A stretch of DNA of 64,000 nucleotides from Fundicoccus sp052116145 (GCF_052116145.1 NZ_JBQKLQ010000009.1:1-64000), one strand, 5' to 3'; positions 16,521 to 25,458 are shown, counted from the stretch's first letter. Notes: generated by a model from the sequence alone, not told the origin. Program-made: numbers and translations.

Positions 16521-17435
16521 ATGAAAACACTCAAGACACTGGCAAAATATCTCTGTAAATATCTCCCGCCACTTTGGTTGCTCCTTTATTTATGGCCCAA
16601 CAAGCAAAAACAATGGCCTTTTTTCGCGGATGCGACAGACAAACCTTATAACATTGCCCACCGTGGCGGTCCTGCTTTAGCGCCTGAAGAAACGTTGGAG
16701 GCTTTTACCAAGGCCGATGAGGTCGGTGCGGATATGTTTGAATATGATGTTCACATCACTAAGGACGGTCATTTAATTGCCAGTCATGACCCGACGGTTG
16801 ATCGCGTCACAACGGGAACTGGGCTAATTAATGGTATGACACTCGCAGAAATCAAGGCCCTTGATGCTGGCGAGAAGTTCGTTGATCTGGATGGTAAGCA
16901 CGCTTTCCGTGGCAAAGGCATTACGTTAGCAACTGTTGAAGAAATTTTCCAAACCTTCCCAAATAAGCGGGCGGTGATTGAACTAAAAGACACGAATCAT
17001 CCGGCTTTATATGAAGCAATGGTCCAAGAAATGTGGCGCATTGTGCAAAAACATCAGATGGAAGACAAGGTAATCGTGGCCAGTTTTGACCATGCGATTA
17101 ATCAGCGTTTCAAAGAAATTTCCAAAGGTCGTGTCGCAATCGGGGCTGGTGAAAGCGAAGCCACGCAATACATCGTCAAGATGGTGTTGCGACTCAACTC
17201 TCTGGCCAAAACAGATTCGCAGGCCCTACAGTTGCCGCTCAAACAACGCGGTATTGATTTGACTCAAAGAAACATCGTCAAAGGCGCCCGTCGCCAAGGC
17301 ATCGATATTTACTACTGGACAATCAATGACCCGATAACCATGCGCAAACTTTTGCGTCAAGGCGTGGACGGTATCATGTCGGATAATCCCGACTTGCTAC
17401 AAAAGGTTATGGATGAAGAATTTCGGAAAGCCTAA
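16521..17435 (+). CDS. Glycerophosphodiester phosphodiesterase family protein, membrane-anchored
   Basis: A 304-residue GDPD with an N-terminal hydrophobic segment (about residues 12-26, PPLWLLLYLW) that could anchor it outside the membrane. Catalytic motifs: AHRGGPALAPEET with the essential His-Arg, FEYDVHITKDGHLIASHDPT with the Glu-Asp metal ligands and the second His, and VIELKD. Near the C-terminus WTINDP and GVDGIMSDNPDLL are typical. It releases glycerol-3-phosphate from glycerophosphodiesters or lipoteichoic-acid-like polymers, which would feed the GlpO step encoded 11 kb away. TAGGAGG precedes the ATG. Confidence 0.9.
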   Translation: MKTLKTLAKYLCKYLPPLWLLLYLWPNKQKQWPFFADATDKPYNIAHRGGPALAPEETLEAFTKADEVGADMFEYDVHITKDGHLIASHDPTVDRVTTGTGLINGMTLAEIKALDAGEKFVDLDGKHAFRGKGITLATVEEIFQTFPNKRAVIELKDTNHPALYEAMVQEMWRIVQKHQMEDKVIVASFDHAINQRFKEISKGRVAIGAGESEATQYIVKMVLRLNSLAKTDSQALQLPLKQRGIDLTQRNIVKGARRQGIDIYYWTINDPITMRKLLRQGVDGIMSDNPDLLQKVMDEEFRKA

Positions 17436-17467
17436 GTAAGCGTCACTGACCAAGCATTTCACCAAAA

Positions 17468-17513
17468 TAAAACACCTCAACGACCGTTTTTTCAAGGTCG
17501 CTGAGGTGTTTAT
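17468..17513. terminator. Bidirectional terminator
   Basis: AACACCTCA-A-CGACC pairs with GGTCG-C-TGAGGTGTT around a T-rich loop, flanked by A-runs and T-runs, between two convergent genes. Confidence 0.85.
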
Positions 17514-18703
17514 TAATTGTCGTTTGGATTTCGGTAATGAACTATCACTTGATATGTCAAAACCTCAGGGTGCAAGGCTTTTTCCAAATGTTGTAAGAGT
17601 AACATCAGCCAACTGAAAGCTAAGAAAAAAGCAATTAATTCAAAGCCAGTTAAGGTGATATAGTCACCTACCATATAGAGAGTCGTTACTGCGACCAAGA
17701 CCGCCCCTAGCGCATACGACAACCATTGAAATTCACGCGTTACTTTTGGCAGTAGCCACTTGACCCCAATAATCATCAAGATGATCATAATTACCAACAT
17801 CTCAGCTGACTTATTATGATAGTATGGCATCCTGCCTGGCCCATCTGCTGGGAAATAGCCTACCATGCCTAAACTAATAGCGGTGATTGTCAACAAGATA
17901 CGCAAAATACTTGCACCTAAATGCTTAGGGAACTGCTCTTTCAAGCCGACAAAAATATAATCGACCAAGGCAATCATCAATAAAGCCGATAAAATCAGGG
18001 TTGAATTAAATTGCCAAGAACTTGTCGCCTGATTTGACCCTAAAAAGCTCAAGTGAACTTGCCACCACTCTTCTTGATTATTTGTCACCATTGCGATGAC
18101 TACACCCCCTAATACGACAAACACCAATAGCTTCGTCATAACGGAAGGCGATAGAATCAAAACGAAATGAATCATTAAGTAATGCACCAAGGCAAAGACA
18201 ATAAAAGCCAATAAAGTGGACAGATAGAGATCCAAATAAAGATTCACAAACAAAGTGGATAACAAATAAAACAAGAAGAGCATGGCGATTAGAATGATGA
18301 TGGCAAAGGAAATAAGGATGGTCGGGAAATTCCGCCAATAAATTTTCTCTAGATGCGAGTAGCCCTGCCTTTTCCAGCGGACGAAATAAAAAGCAAAAGT
18401 CAAGACGCCACTCACGACGCCTAAGGCGGTCACTGTACTCCCAATGGAAAAGCCACCAGTCAAGGCAAATAAGGCTTGCCCACGAAAGAAAAAAATCAGG
18501 AAAAAGATGGCCGTCACTAAGACAGAGGGAAACAGAAATTGCCTAAGTGCTGCAATCTGATGGCCTTTATTTAGCGTATCGGACTGTAAACTGTACATAT
18601 GATTGTCGATAATTAATTGAATTTGATGTTTCTGGGCTAATTGCAGCGCCTGTTTCGATTCAATATATAGATCCATTGTCTGTTCTTGCTTTTCTTGGGT
18701 CAC
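17513..18703 (-). CDS. DUF998-like multi-pass membrane protein
   Basis: A 396-residue protein with a short soluble N-terminus (residues 1-55) and about ten membrane segments. The motif GYFPADGPGRMPYYHNKSAE between segments resembles DUF998 proteins, whose function is unknown. The start is GTG with AAGGTGGAG upstream. It is the gene following the Fnr-like regulator on the same strand, 88 bases away, with a 10-bp inverted repeat in the gap. No transport substrate can be proposed. Confidence 0.7.
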   Translation of the reverse strand: MTQEKQEQTMDLYIESKQALQLAQKHQIQLIIDNHMYSLQSDTLNKGHQIAALRQFLFPSVLVTAIFFLIFFFRGQALFALTGGFSIGSTVTALGVVSGVLTFAFYFVRWKRQGYSHLEKIYWRNFPTILISFAIIILIAMLFLFYLLSTLFVNLYLDLYLSTLLAFIVFALVHYLMIHFVLILSPSVMTKLLVFVVLGGVVIAMVTNNQEEWWQVHLSFLGSNQATSSWQFNSTLILSALLMIALVDYIFVGLKEQFPKHLGASILRILLTITAISLGMVGYFPADGPGRMPYYHNKSAEMLVIMIILMIIGVKWLLPKVTREFQWLSYALGAVLVAVTTLYMVGDYITLTGFELIAFFLAFSWLMLLLQHLEKALHPEVLTYQVIVHYRNPNDN

Positions 18704-18754
18704 TATTCTCCACCTTTTCCTCTGCTTCAGCCATTCTCCACAACTCGTTTCATG

Positions 18755-18786
18755 CCAACTTCAAAATGGCATCAACTTGAAGTTGG
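18755..18786. promoter_or_regulatory. Inverted repeat between the Fnr-like regulator and DUF998 gene
   Basis: CCAACTTCAA and TTGAAGTTGG form 10-bp perfect arms with a 12-base spacer. There is no T-run on the minus strand, so it is either a weak terminator of the regulator gene or an operator in front of the DUF998 gene. Confidence 0.45.
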
Positions 18787-18791
18787 ACCGA

Positions 18792-19475
18792 CTAAGCTTG
18801 ATAAGTTAACTGCTTAAGGCCAGTCTGATCCAAAATTTCAAGCCGATTCGGCTTGGGTTGCTTGACTAGGCCGGCTCTGGTTAATTTTCCCAAACCTCTA
18901 CTAAAGGACTCAGGTGACATGCCCAAGAAAGAAGCAATATTCTTTTTAGTGGAAGTGAGCGTAATGGTCGTCGTCGCTTGCCTAGCGGCTTCCTCCAATA
19001 AATAATTTGCTAAACGACTTTGGACACTTTCGGACGTAATCCAGGTCGTTTGTTGTTCAGATTCCTCCAAGCGCTCAGACAACACACTCAATAATTCAAG
19101 CGCAATCTGAGGATTGCTTAACAATAAGTCCTTAAACGTCTCCCGTTGAATACAACAAACTGTCGTTTCCTCAGTTGCTTCAACAAAATATTCATAATGA
19201 CGGTGTGCAAACAATGCCGGTACACCAACAAAATCGCCAGCTTCCAACACACGCAAATGCTGTTCCTTACCTGAAGTTGCTAATCTAAACATTCGAATTT
19301 GACCTTTTTGAACCAGATATAAAGTATCCGCCTCATCGCCTTCTCGGTGAATCAAGTCGCCGGTCGCAAAGTCGCGTTCGATAATCTGCGCTTGAATCAA
19401 TTCGATTTGTTCAACAGACAGTGACTGGAACAAAGGCATGGTGCTAATGCAATGATGATACTGTGAAAAATCCAA
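18792..19475 (-). CDS. Crp/Fnr family transcriptional regulator
   Basis: A 227-residue regulator with an N-terminal cyclic-nucleotide-binding-like beta-roll (EGDEADTLYLVQKGQIRMFR, EAGDFVGVPALFAHR) and a C-terminal helix-turn-helix (KKNIASFLGMSPESFSRGLG). The recognition helix has E-S-x-S-R as in FNR (E..SR), which reads TTGA-type half sites. Cysteines at residue 9 and the VCC near residue 100 could sense redox state, but no four-Cys iron-sulfur pattern is present. A perfect Fnr-type palindrome lies in front of the next gene upstream on the same strand (OsmC/Ohr), a likely target. The start is TTG. Confidence 0.88.
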   Translation of the reverse strand: MDFSQYHHCISTMPLFQSLSVEQIELIQAQIIERDFATGDLIHREGDEADTLYLVQKGQIRMFRLATSGKEQHLRVLEAGDFVGVPALFAHRHYEYFVEATEETTVCCIQRETFKDLLLSNPQIALELLSVLSERLEESEQQTTWITSESVQSRLANYLLEEAARQATTTITLTSTKKNIASFLGMSPESFSRGLGKLTRAGLVKQPKPNRLEILDQTGLKQLTYQA

Positions 19476-19527
19476 TCAGCCACCTACTTTCTCTCAGAGT
19501 GTGTCTAAATTTTACCACCAAAACAAA

Positions 19528-19560
19528 TAAAGACCAAACATACACACGCATGTCTGGTCT
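19528..19560 (-). terminator. Terminator after the OsmC/Ohr gene
   Basis: GACCAAACAT pairs with ATGTCTGGTC with one mismatch, followed on the minus strand by TTTATTTGTTTT. Confidence 0.7.
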
Positions 19561-19574
19561 CAATCACTCACTCT

Positions 19575-20021
19575 TTATTTTTCTTGACTCGCATCATAGT
19601 CCACAGCTTTCACGAACACTTCGATATTGCCCGCAACCGCTTTTGAGTAAGGACACACCGTATGCGCTTCGTCAGCTAATTTCTGTGTAGCCTCACGGTC
19701 TAAATCTTGAATCCCCACTTGAATTTCAACTTCCAATTTAAAATCGGCCGCTTCCGGTTTCTTAAATAATCGAACAGTATTCAATACTTGAGACGCATTG
19801 GTCACTTTATGCTGACCTTTGACAACCTCTAAAGCACCATGGAAACAAGCCCCATAACCTAAGGCAAATAATTGTTCCGGATTTTGACCCTCACCCGTTC
19901 CACCCATCCCTTTTGGTGTTGAAATTTTCACTTCATATGACCCATCCGCTAAATAACTGAAGCCATCACGTCCCCCAGTATTCACAGCACTTGTTTCGTA
20001 AAGTTGTTTGTAATCTGACAT
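19575..20021 (-). CDS. OsmC/Ohr family peroxiredoxin-like protein
   Basis: A 148-residue organic hydroperoxide reductase. The two redox cysteines are visible in GYGACFHGALEVV and AHTVCPYSKAVAGN. The N-terminus KQLYETSAVNTGGRDG and GMGGTGEGQNPEQLFALGY are typical of the Ohr subgroup. It reduces organic peroxides in the cytoplasm with a dithiol partner. AAAGGGG lies upstream of the chosen ATG; the frame is open 17 codons further but without support. The promoter carries an Fnr-type box, and the Fnr-like regulator gene is next downstream. Confidence 0.93.
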   Translation of the reverse strand: MSDYKQLYETSAVNTGGRDGFSYLADGSYEVKISTPKGMGGTGEGQNPEQLFALGYGACFHGALEVVKGQHKVTNASQVLNTVRLFKKPEAADFKLEVEIQVGIQDLDREATQKLADEAHTVCPYSKAVAGNIEVFVKAVDYDASQEK

Positions 20022-20049
20022 ATTTAAAACCCCTTTCCTTGATAACTCT

Positions 20050-20092
20050 ATTATAAAACACTTTCGCAACAAGCGCCTTGACCTAGGTCAAG
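20050..20092 (-). promoter_or_regulatory. OsmC/Ohr promoter with Fnr-type box near -41.5
   Basis: TATAAT (minus strand, 20050-20055) has no good -35 box. Instead CTTGACCTAGGTCAAG, a perfect 16-bp palindrome of the TTGA-N6-TCAA form, is centred at 20084.5, about 41.5 bases before the expected transcription start. This is the class II activator position of Crp/Fnr proteins. Confidence 0.65.
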
Positions 20093-20263
20093 CTCCCCAC
20101 ATTCAGGAAGGTTCTATTTTTTTATGATAAACTAATGACACGAACAAACTGAATCAGACAAGCCATTAACCCCTCCGTTCAAAATAGGACCCATCACTTG
20201 ACGGCGCTTAATAATTGACGGGTGGCTGACAAGTTTAAAGTAAAAGATTAAAGGAGGTGCCAC

Positions 20264-21103
20264 ATGATTCAAATTGGTTTGACAGGTTGGATGGACCATC
20301 CGATGCTACACACTCAATCTAAACACAAACTCGTGGACTACGCGTCTCACTTTCCAATCGTTGAGCTGGATGCAAGCTTTTATGCGATTCCTTCCCAAGA
20401 GCGGATACTTCAGTGGCTGAAACAAACACCAGACAACTTTCAGTTTATCACCAAAGCCTATGGACCGATGACGCAACATGCCCGGCGCCCTGACGAAAGC
20501 CGGCCGCTCAAAGAGCTTTTTGCCACCTTTAGCCAACACTTTAGACCGATGGTCGACAGCGGGAAACTGACCGCCTTTCTCTTTCAATTTCCACCTTACT
20601 TTACTTGTGTGAGAGAAAATGTCAGATACTTGCGCCAAGTCCGCACTCTAATGGGCGATGTCCCAATTGCGGTCGAATTTCGTCATCCTAGCTGGTTGAG
20701 TCCCGACTACGCCACCGAAACGTTACAATTTTTGCAGCACTACCACTTGATCCATGTCGTGGTCGACCAACCTCAAACACCGCATAATTCCGTGCCTTTG
20801 GTCGCCACTGTGACACATGAGAAACAAAGCATCCTGCGTTTACATGGTCGCAATTACGACGGCTGGCTCGGTGTAGACGACAGTCAAGATTGGCGTCAAG
20901 TCCGGACCCTATATCAGTATTCACCCGATGAATTAAACAACTTTAAAGACATCACGCTCACTCTAGCGGATGCTTCAGAAAATGTGGCTGTTATTTTCAA
21001 CAATAACTCTGGTGGACATGCGGCTCCAAACGCCAAAGAATTTCAGAAACTACTGGGAATCCATTACGAAAACCTTGCCCCTCGACAGTTAGATTTATTC
21101 TGA
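20264..21103 (+). CDS. DUF72 domain protein
   Basis: A 279-residue DUF72 (YecE-like) protein: MIQIGLTGWMDHPML at the N-terminus, FPIVELDASFYAIPSQERI, then FITKAYGPMTQHAR, VAVEFRH-like IAVEFRHPSWL and the terminal NNNSGGHAAPNAKEF and APRQLDLF. The family has a TIM-barrel-like fold and no assigned reaction. AAAGGAGG lies seven bases before the ATG. Single gene followed by a terminator. Confidence 0.9.
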   Translation: MIQIGLTGWMDHPMLHTQSKHKLVDYASHFPIVELDASFYAIPSQERILQWLKQTPDNFQFITKAYGPMTQHARRPDESRPLKELFATFSQHFRPMVDSGKLTAFLFQFPPYFTCVRENVRYLRQVRTLMGDVPIAVEFRHPSWLSPDYATETLQFLQHYHLIHVVVDQPQTPHNSVPLVATVTHEKQSILRLHGRNYDGWLGVDDSQDWRQVRTLYQYSPDELNNFKDITLTLADASENVAVIFNNNSGGHAAPNAKEFQKLLGIHYENLAPRQLDLF

Positions 21104-21112
21104 TAATTATCC

Positions 21113-21152
21113 ATAGGACTCCCCTCGTCATATGATTGGGGGTCTTATTTTG
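21113..21152 (+). terminator. Terminator after the DUF72 gene
   Basis: GACTCCCC pairs with GGGGGTC across a 13-base loop, followed by TTATTTTG. Confidence 0.6.
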
Positions 21153-21203
21153 CCATTAACTTTATAGAAAACGTATTCATTATATTTATTTCGAATTCGA
21201 GGG

Positions 21204-21232
21204 TTTACAATCATTCAAATGCATGTTATATT
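21204..21232 (+). promoter_or_regulatory. Promoter of the first nitroreductase gene
   Basis: TTTACA and TATATT separated by 17 bases, about 35 bases before the GAGGAG ribosome binding site. Confidence 0.6.
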
Positions 21233-21280
21233 ATTAATCAGTTAGTTAAATACATTCAAAAACAGAGGAGATTTACATTC

Positions 21281-21877
21281 ATGACAGCATTTAAACAAGT
21301 AATCAAAAACCGTCGTTCAATTTACGCCTTAGGTAACTCAAGCGAGTACTCAATCGAGGAAATCGTTTCATCAATCCGTGAAACACAAAAAGATGTTCCT
21401 TCAGCTTTCAACAGCCAAACCTCTCGCTTAGTGATTCTAAACGGTGAAGCGAACACTAAATTCTGGGACTTAATTTTAGAAGTTCAAGAAAATGTCTTAG
21501 ACCAAGCGACTTGGGATTTCATGTCACCCATCATGCATGGTGCGAAAAACGGTATTGGTACAATTTTATTCTTCGAAGACCGCGATGCTGTCGCAACAAT
21601 GCCTACAGTGGGTCAACGTACTGAAGCATACAAACAAAACAACTCAGCTAACTCACAATATGCTGCATGGTTAGCATTAGCTGAAATGAACTTAGGCGGA
21701 TCTCTACAACACTTTAACGTTGGCTATGAGCAAGGCTTTGATAAAGCCATTCGCGACATGTTCAATTTACCAGATTCATACGAATTAATCGCTCAAATGC
21801 CTTTCGGTTCAATTGAACAAGCAGCTGGCGAAAAAGAATATATCGATTCAGATGTTCAAGTTCAATTAATTAAATAA
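21281..21877 (+). CDS. Nitroreductase family protein, copy 1 of duplicated module
   Basis: A 198-residue FMN-dependent nitroreductase of the small group often called fatty-acid-repression or oxidoreductase-like: KNRRSIYALGNSSEYSIEEI at the N-terminus, then FNSQTSRLVILNGEANTKFW and LGGSLQHFNVGYEQGFDKAI. Such enzymes reduce nitro compounds or quinones with NAD(P)H. It is nearly the same protein as the one at 36035-36631 and opens the left copy of a five-gene duplicated module. GAGGAG lies 10 bases before the ATG. A terminator follows and the MATE gene converges on it. Confidence 0.9.
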   Translation: MTAFKQVIKNRRSIYALGNSSEYSIEEIVSSIRETQKDVPSAFNSQTSRLVILNGEANTKFWDLILEVQENVLDQATWDFMSPIMHGAKNGIGTILFFEDRDAVATMPTVGQRTEAYKQNNSANSQYAAWLALAEMNLGGSLQHFNVGYEQGFDKAIRDMFNLPDSYELIAQMPFGSIEQAAGEKEYIDSDVQVQLIK

Positions 21878-21885
21878 ATCTACAC

Positions 21886-21914
21886 AAAAACCGCCAAAAT
21901 TAGGCGGTTTTTTT
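21886..21914. terminator. Bidirectional terminator between nitroreductase 1 and MATE 1
   Basis: AAAACCGCC pairs with GGCGGTTTT, with A- and T-runs on both sides. It serves the two convergent genes. The same arrangement is present in copy 2. Confidence 0.9.
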
Positions 21915-21921
21915 CTTGTTA

Positions 21922-23250
21922 TTAGTTAAGTCGCTCGACCGATTTTATTAGCAAGTAAACGGCTAAGACACAGGTCAAGGCTTCAACGATTAATAAGGTT
22001 AACCAGATACCTACCAAACCAAACCACATGGACATGACAAACAGAATTGGAATGATAAATACGATACCACGTAAAGCAGACAGTCTTAGGGAGGCCCTCG
22101 CTTGATTGATGGCTGCTAAGAAATAGATGACAACGAAGTTGACTCCCGTTAATAAAAATGAAGCGAAATATAAAGGAAGCCCTTGACTCGCAATTTCAGC
22201 TAGTTGAACATTCTGTTCACTATTAAAGACAGACACTAAGGCATCTGGCATTAAAAGACCAATCAGGAGAATTATCACGCTTAAAGCGCCTCCTGATCCT
22301 AGGGCCATCGTAAGTATTCGCTTAATTTCTTTAGCATTTTTCTGACCATAATAATAACTAATCAAGGGTTGAAACCCTTGACCAAGTCCTGTAAATAAGG
22401 AGATAACAATAATATTCAAATTGGCGATGATTCCGTAAGCCGAAACACCAATGGTGCCAACTACTTGTAAAATCATGATGTTGAAGAGAAACATCACGAC
22501 AGCAGATGAAAATTCATTAAAGAAAGACGAGAAACCTAAACTAGCGATGGCCTTCAGTTCTTTAATGCGCAAGCTTACCTTATGAAACTGTAAATGATGA
22601 TTGCTTTGACGCCAATGTAAACTTGCGACTAACATCGAGACAATCGGTGAACTTGTCGTTGCAATTGCAGCACCTGTTAAGCCCATTCGAAGTGGGAAAA
22701 TAAACACATAGTCTAAGACAATGTTAGTTAAACCACCTGCTAACAACGCGATCATCGCTAAACGAGGATTATGATCATTGCGTAGAAATGATATCAAGAC
22801 AACATTCAACATAAAAAGCGGTGCAAACAGCATGAGAATACCGTAGTAACTAGCAGACATCTCATAAATCTCAGAATTTGCACCAAATAAATTCAATAGT
22901 TCTTGAGCAAATAAAGTCGTTAATGCCGCAAATGTTGCAGAAACGAGTAAAGTAAACCAGACCGTCATATTAAACAAACGATTTGCTTCATCTATTTGAT
23001 TTTTACCTAACTCAATCCCAAACAGTGTTGCTCCACCGATACCAAATAACCAACCTAATCCATTGAATAGACTAATCATCGGCAAGACGATGTTTAAGGC
23101 CGCAATCCCTTTAGGCCCCACACCATTTGCGATAAAGAATGTATCCGCAAAAATAAATAATGATTGTCCCGACATACTTAAGACAGCTAAAGATGTATAT
23201 TGGACAAATAATTGACGTGTGCTACTTGTTTGATTACTTAATTTTTCCAC
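21922..23250 (-). CDS. MATE family efflux transporter, copy 1
   Basis: About 442 residues with 12 predicted membrane segments in two halves, as in NorM/MepA-type cation-coupled multidrug exporters (FIADTFFIANGVGPKGIAAL, NGLGWLFGIGGATLFGIELG, GLGQGFQPLISYYYGQKNA). An ATG seven codons upstream exists, but the GAGGAGG ribosome binding site lies inside that stretch; the correct start is therefore the GTG of VEKLSNQT. The paralogue at 36812-38140 has ATG at the same position. Upstream lies a leader peptide and terminator, so expression is probably controlled by attenuation. Substrate unknown. Confidence 0.9.
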   Translation of the reverse strand: MEKLSNQTSSTRQLFVQYTSLAVLSMSGQSLFIFADTFFIANGVGPKGIAALNIVLPMISLFNGLGWLFGIGGATLFGIELGKNQIDEANRLFNMTVWFTLLVSATFAALTTLFAQELLNLFGANSEIYEMSASYYGILMLFAPLFMLNVVLISFLRNDHNPRLAMIALLAGGLTNIVLDYVFIFPLRMGLTGAAIATTSSPIVSMLVASLHWRQSNHHLQFHKVSLRIKELKAIASLGFSSFFNEFSSAVVMFLFNIMILQVVGTIGVSAYGIIANLNIIVISLFTGLGQGFQPLISYYYGQKNAKEIKRILTMALGSGGALSVIILLIGLLMPDALVSVFNSEQNVQLAEIASQGLPLYFASFLLTGVNFVVIYFLAAINQARASLRLSALRGIVFIIPILFVMSMWFGLVGIWLTLLIVEALTCVLAVYLLIKSVERLN

Positions 23251-23271
23251 TTGAAACTTCCTCCTCAACAT

Positions 23272-23327
23272 AAAAAAATGCCCCTTCTCTTTTGTTTCAA
23301 AGACCTACACAAAAGAAAAAGAGCGTT
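23272..23327 (-). terminator. Attenuator terminator in front of MATE 1
   Basis: On the minus strand CGCTCTTTTTCTTTTGT pairs (G-U pairs included) with ACAAAAGAGAAGGGGC around a 14-base loop, followed by seven T. It lies between the leader peptide and the ribosome binding site of the MATE gene, so transcripts must read through it. Conserved at 38161-38215. Confidence 0.8.
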
Positions 23328-23328
23328 T

Positions 23329-23358
23329 CTATCCTATCCGGTGATAAAATAGTCGCAT
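23329..23358 (-). CDS. Leader peptide MRLFYHRIG of MATE 1
   Basis: Nine codons plus TAG encode MRLFYHRIG. The paralogous leader at 38218-38247 encodes MRLFYHRVK, identical in its first seven residues. The stop codon lies a few bases before the 5' arm of the terminator, so a ribosome held near the end of the peptide would cover that arm. No Shine-Dalgarno sequence is visible; the expected transcript start is only about ten bases upstream, so translation may be near-leaderless. Confidence 0.65.
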   Translation of the reverse strand: MRLFYHRIG

Positions 23359-23375
23359 TGATTTAATTAAAATGA

Positions 23376-23404
23376 ATTCTATCACCCCATCTTAGGAATG
23401 CCAA
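23376..23404 (-). promoter_or_regulatory. MATE 1 promoter
   Basis: On the minus strand TTGGCA and TAGAAT separated by 17 bases. GGTGATA overlapping the -10 box is repeated inverted (TATCACC) inside the leader, 47 bp end to end, giving a possible operator. The same layout exists in copy 2. Confidence 0.65.
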
Positions 23405-23937
23405 CTCGTTTCATAAGTAAATTGCGTGTACTATATTACACTTTTAAACATTAACTTATTAGGCAAGGAAGCTTCAATAAAAAAACTTGCCGCGGCCCAT
23501 TGTCAATCAATAGGCACAACAAAAGATTAACCGATTAACATAATAGTATGACAGCTAAGTTGATTTGCAGAATGTGAATTGGACCAGCAAGCCGCTTTCC
23601 CACAAATTTCCCCCGCGAGATTTACGAAAACCTTTGTCTATCATTTACTTATCGAACAAAGTGAATTAACATTAAGGGCTAGAAATCGCCAAGGACATTT
23701 TAAAACAATACGTTTTTTTGCTATTTTCTGAGGATAGTTCGAAAGTTTCCACTTTATGTCAGCCTTAGAATCGATAATAAATATTTTTTAGCTTTCAGGC
23801 TGATTTTAAACGTATTTTGTTAATGTAAAACTAATAAATATCTTTGATTCGTTGCGCTAAATGAAATATTAGTTGTAGAGCGCTTTGAAATCTCTTCATA
23901 GTGAAAGCACTAAATGAAGTAGGTGTGAGAGAATATC
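23405..23937. other. Intergenic, no gene seen
   Basis: AT-rich, with a weak hairpin GGCAAG...CTTGCC near 23462-23492. A cre-like remnant (GAGCGCTTTGAAATC near 23879) lies where copy 2 has a good cre box, in front of the aldehyde dehydrogenase pseudogene. Confidence 0.5.
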
Positions 23938-25412
23938 CTTGACGATAGATTTAAATTACAAATTGCTCATTAACGGTGAATAGGTTCATGAGACCGGTTC
24001 AAATAAAATTACTTCTTATAACCCAGCAACTGGTAAGGTATTGGCTACTCTGGTCGACGCAACGGATGATGATGTCGACAAAGCAGTTGAAGTTACACAA
24101 GTTGCTTTTAACTCTTGGAGCCATACAGATGTAAAAGAACGTTCTGCCCTTTTGTTAGAAGTTGCTGATTGAATTGAGACAAAAGCTGATTTTCTTTCTG
24201 AAGTGGAATCTCTTGATAATGGATAACCAATTCGTGAAACGTCTGGTGCAGATATTCCTTTAGCAATTAATCACTTCCGTTATTTCGCTAGCGTGATTCG
24301 TTCAGAAGAAGAGACAGTCCAAATATTAACCAATCAGACCTTGTCAATGATGTTACGCGAACCAATTGGTGTCGTGTCAAAGAGTGTCCCTTGGAACTTT
24401 CCTTTCCTAATGGCCGCTTGGAAAACTCCCACCTGCCCTAGCAGCCGGTAATACGATTGGATTTAGCCCTTCCTTTAGTACGTCGCTGAGTGTTTTAGAA
24501 ATAACAAAAATATTAAACAATGTTTTACCTCATGGGGGCTTCATTTTACTGACAGGGCGCAGTTCAAAATCAGGTGAATACTTACTACATCATAAAGTAA
24601 TTGATAAAATTGTCTTTACTGCTTCAACGGAAGTTGCACGCTAGAGTGATATCACAGCCACTAATTATTTAATCCCTTCAACTTCAGAGCTAGGAGGAAA
24701 ATCTACCAATATATTCTTTGCAGATATGGAGATGGACTTAACTTTAGATGATGCAGCTTTGCGAATCCTCTTTAATCAGTGACAAGTGTGTTCAGATGAT
24801 TCTCGAATTTTTGTTCAGGAATCAGTTTACGATGAATTTGTTGGTCGTCTAGTAGAAGATTTTGAGAGAGTTATAGTCGCTAGTCCACTGGATTTACAGA
24901 TACAAACGGGTGCTCAAGTGAATGAAGACCCAAACGAACTGATTGAAAAATATGTGAAAATTGATAAAGAAGAAGAAGAAGGTGAGACACTCCTTGTGGG
25001 CGGAAGTTTTTATCCAGATGGTGAGTTGTGCCAAAGGTGCCTTCTACAAGCCAACCTTACTTGAAGCAACGAATGATTGACCTACTGCGCATGAAGAATT
25101 CTTTGGTCTTGTTGGAGTTGTAATTACTTCCAAGGATGTGGATGAGGTCATCGAACGAGCCACGATAATGAATAGGCTTTAGGTGATGGCGTTTGAACGA
25201 AAGATATCAATACCGCTTTTAAAGTGGCACGGGTTATACGCACAGGTCGTATCTGGGTTAACACGTATGCAGGTTTTGAAGCCGGCGCACCATTTGGTGA
25301 TTTCAAGAATTTACGAATTGGACGCGAAACTCATAAGATGATTTTAGATGTTTATACTCAAGCCAAAAATATTTATATCGATTTAAGTGATGAAGCTCGC
25401 GGTATGTACTAA
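23938..25412 (+). pseudogene. Aldehyde dehydrogenase pseudogene, copy 1
   Basis: The whole stretch aligns end to end with the intact aldehyde dehydrogenase at 38564-40036, but it is broken many times. The ATG is TTG, TAG replaces the Trp codon in NGEW, and there are further stops such as TGA after EVAD and GGATAACC for GGGAAACC. At least two frameshifts occur, for example at WKTPTCP where copy 2 has WKIAPAL. Short open pieces at 24786-25064 and 25224-25412 are remnants only. The catalytic region reads CSDDSRIFVQES in place of CSAGSRIFVQES. It ends with the same GMY terminus and a terminator. Confidence 0.95.
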
Positions 25413-25427
25413 TCTTCTTGACACTTG

Positions 25428-25458
25428 AAAGGACGGATGATATTTCCGTCCTTTTTTT
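25428..25458 (+). terminator. Terminator after the aldehyde dehydrogenase pseudogene
   Basis: AAGGACGGA pairs with TCCGTCCTT, followed by seven T. Counterpart of the terminator at 40057-40085. Confidence 0.85.

Noticed and set aside
23272..23404. Metabolite riboswitch in front of the MATE genes
   Set aside because: Too little sequence lies between promoter and terminator for a known aptamer, and the conserved part is a short reading frame; peptide attenuation explains it better.
24786..25412. Two short genes (92 and 62 residues)
   Set aside because: Both are fragments of the aldehyde dehydrogenase pseudogene, as shown by alignment with the intact copy.
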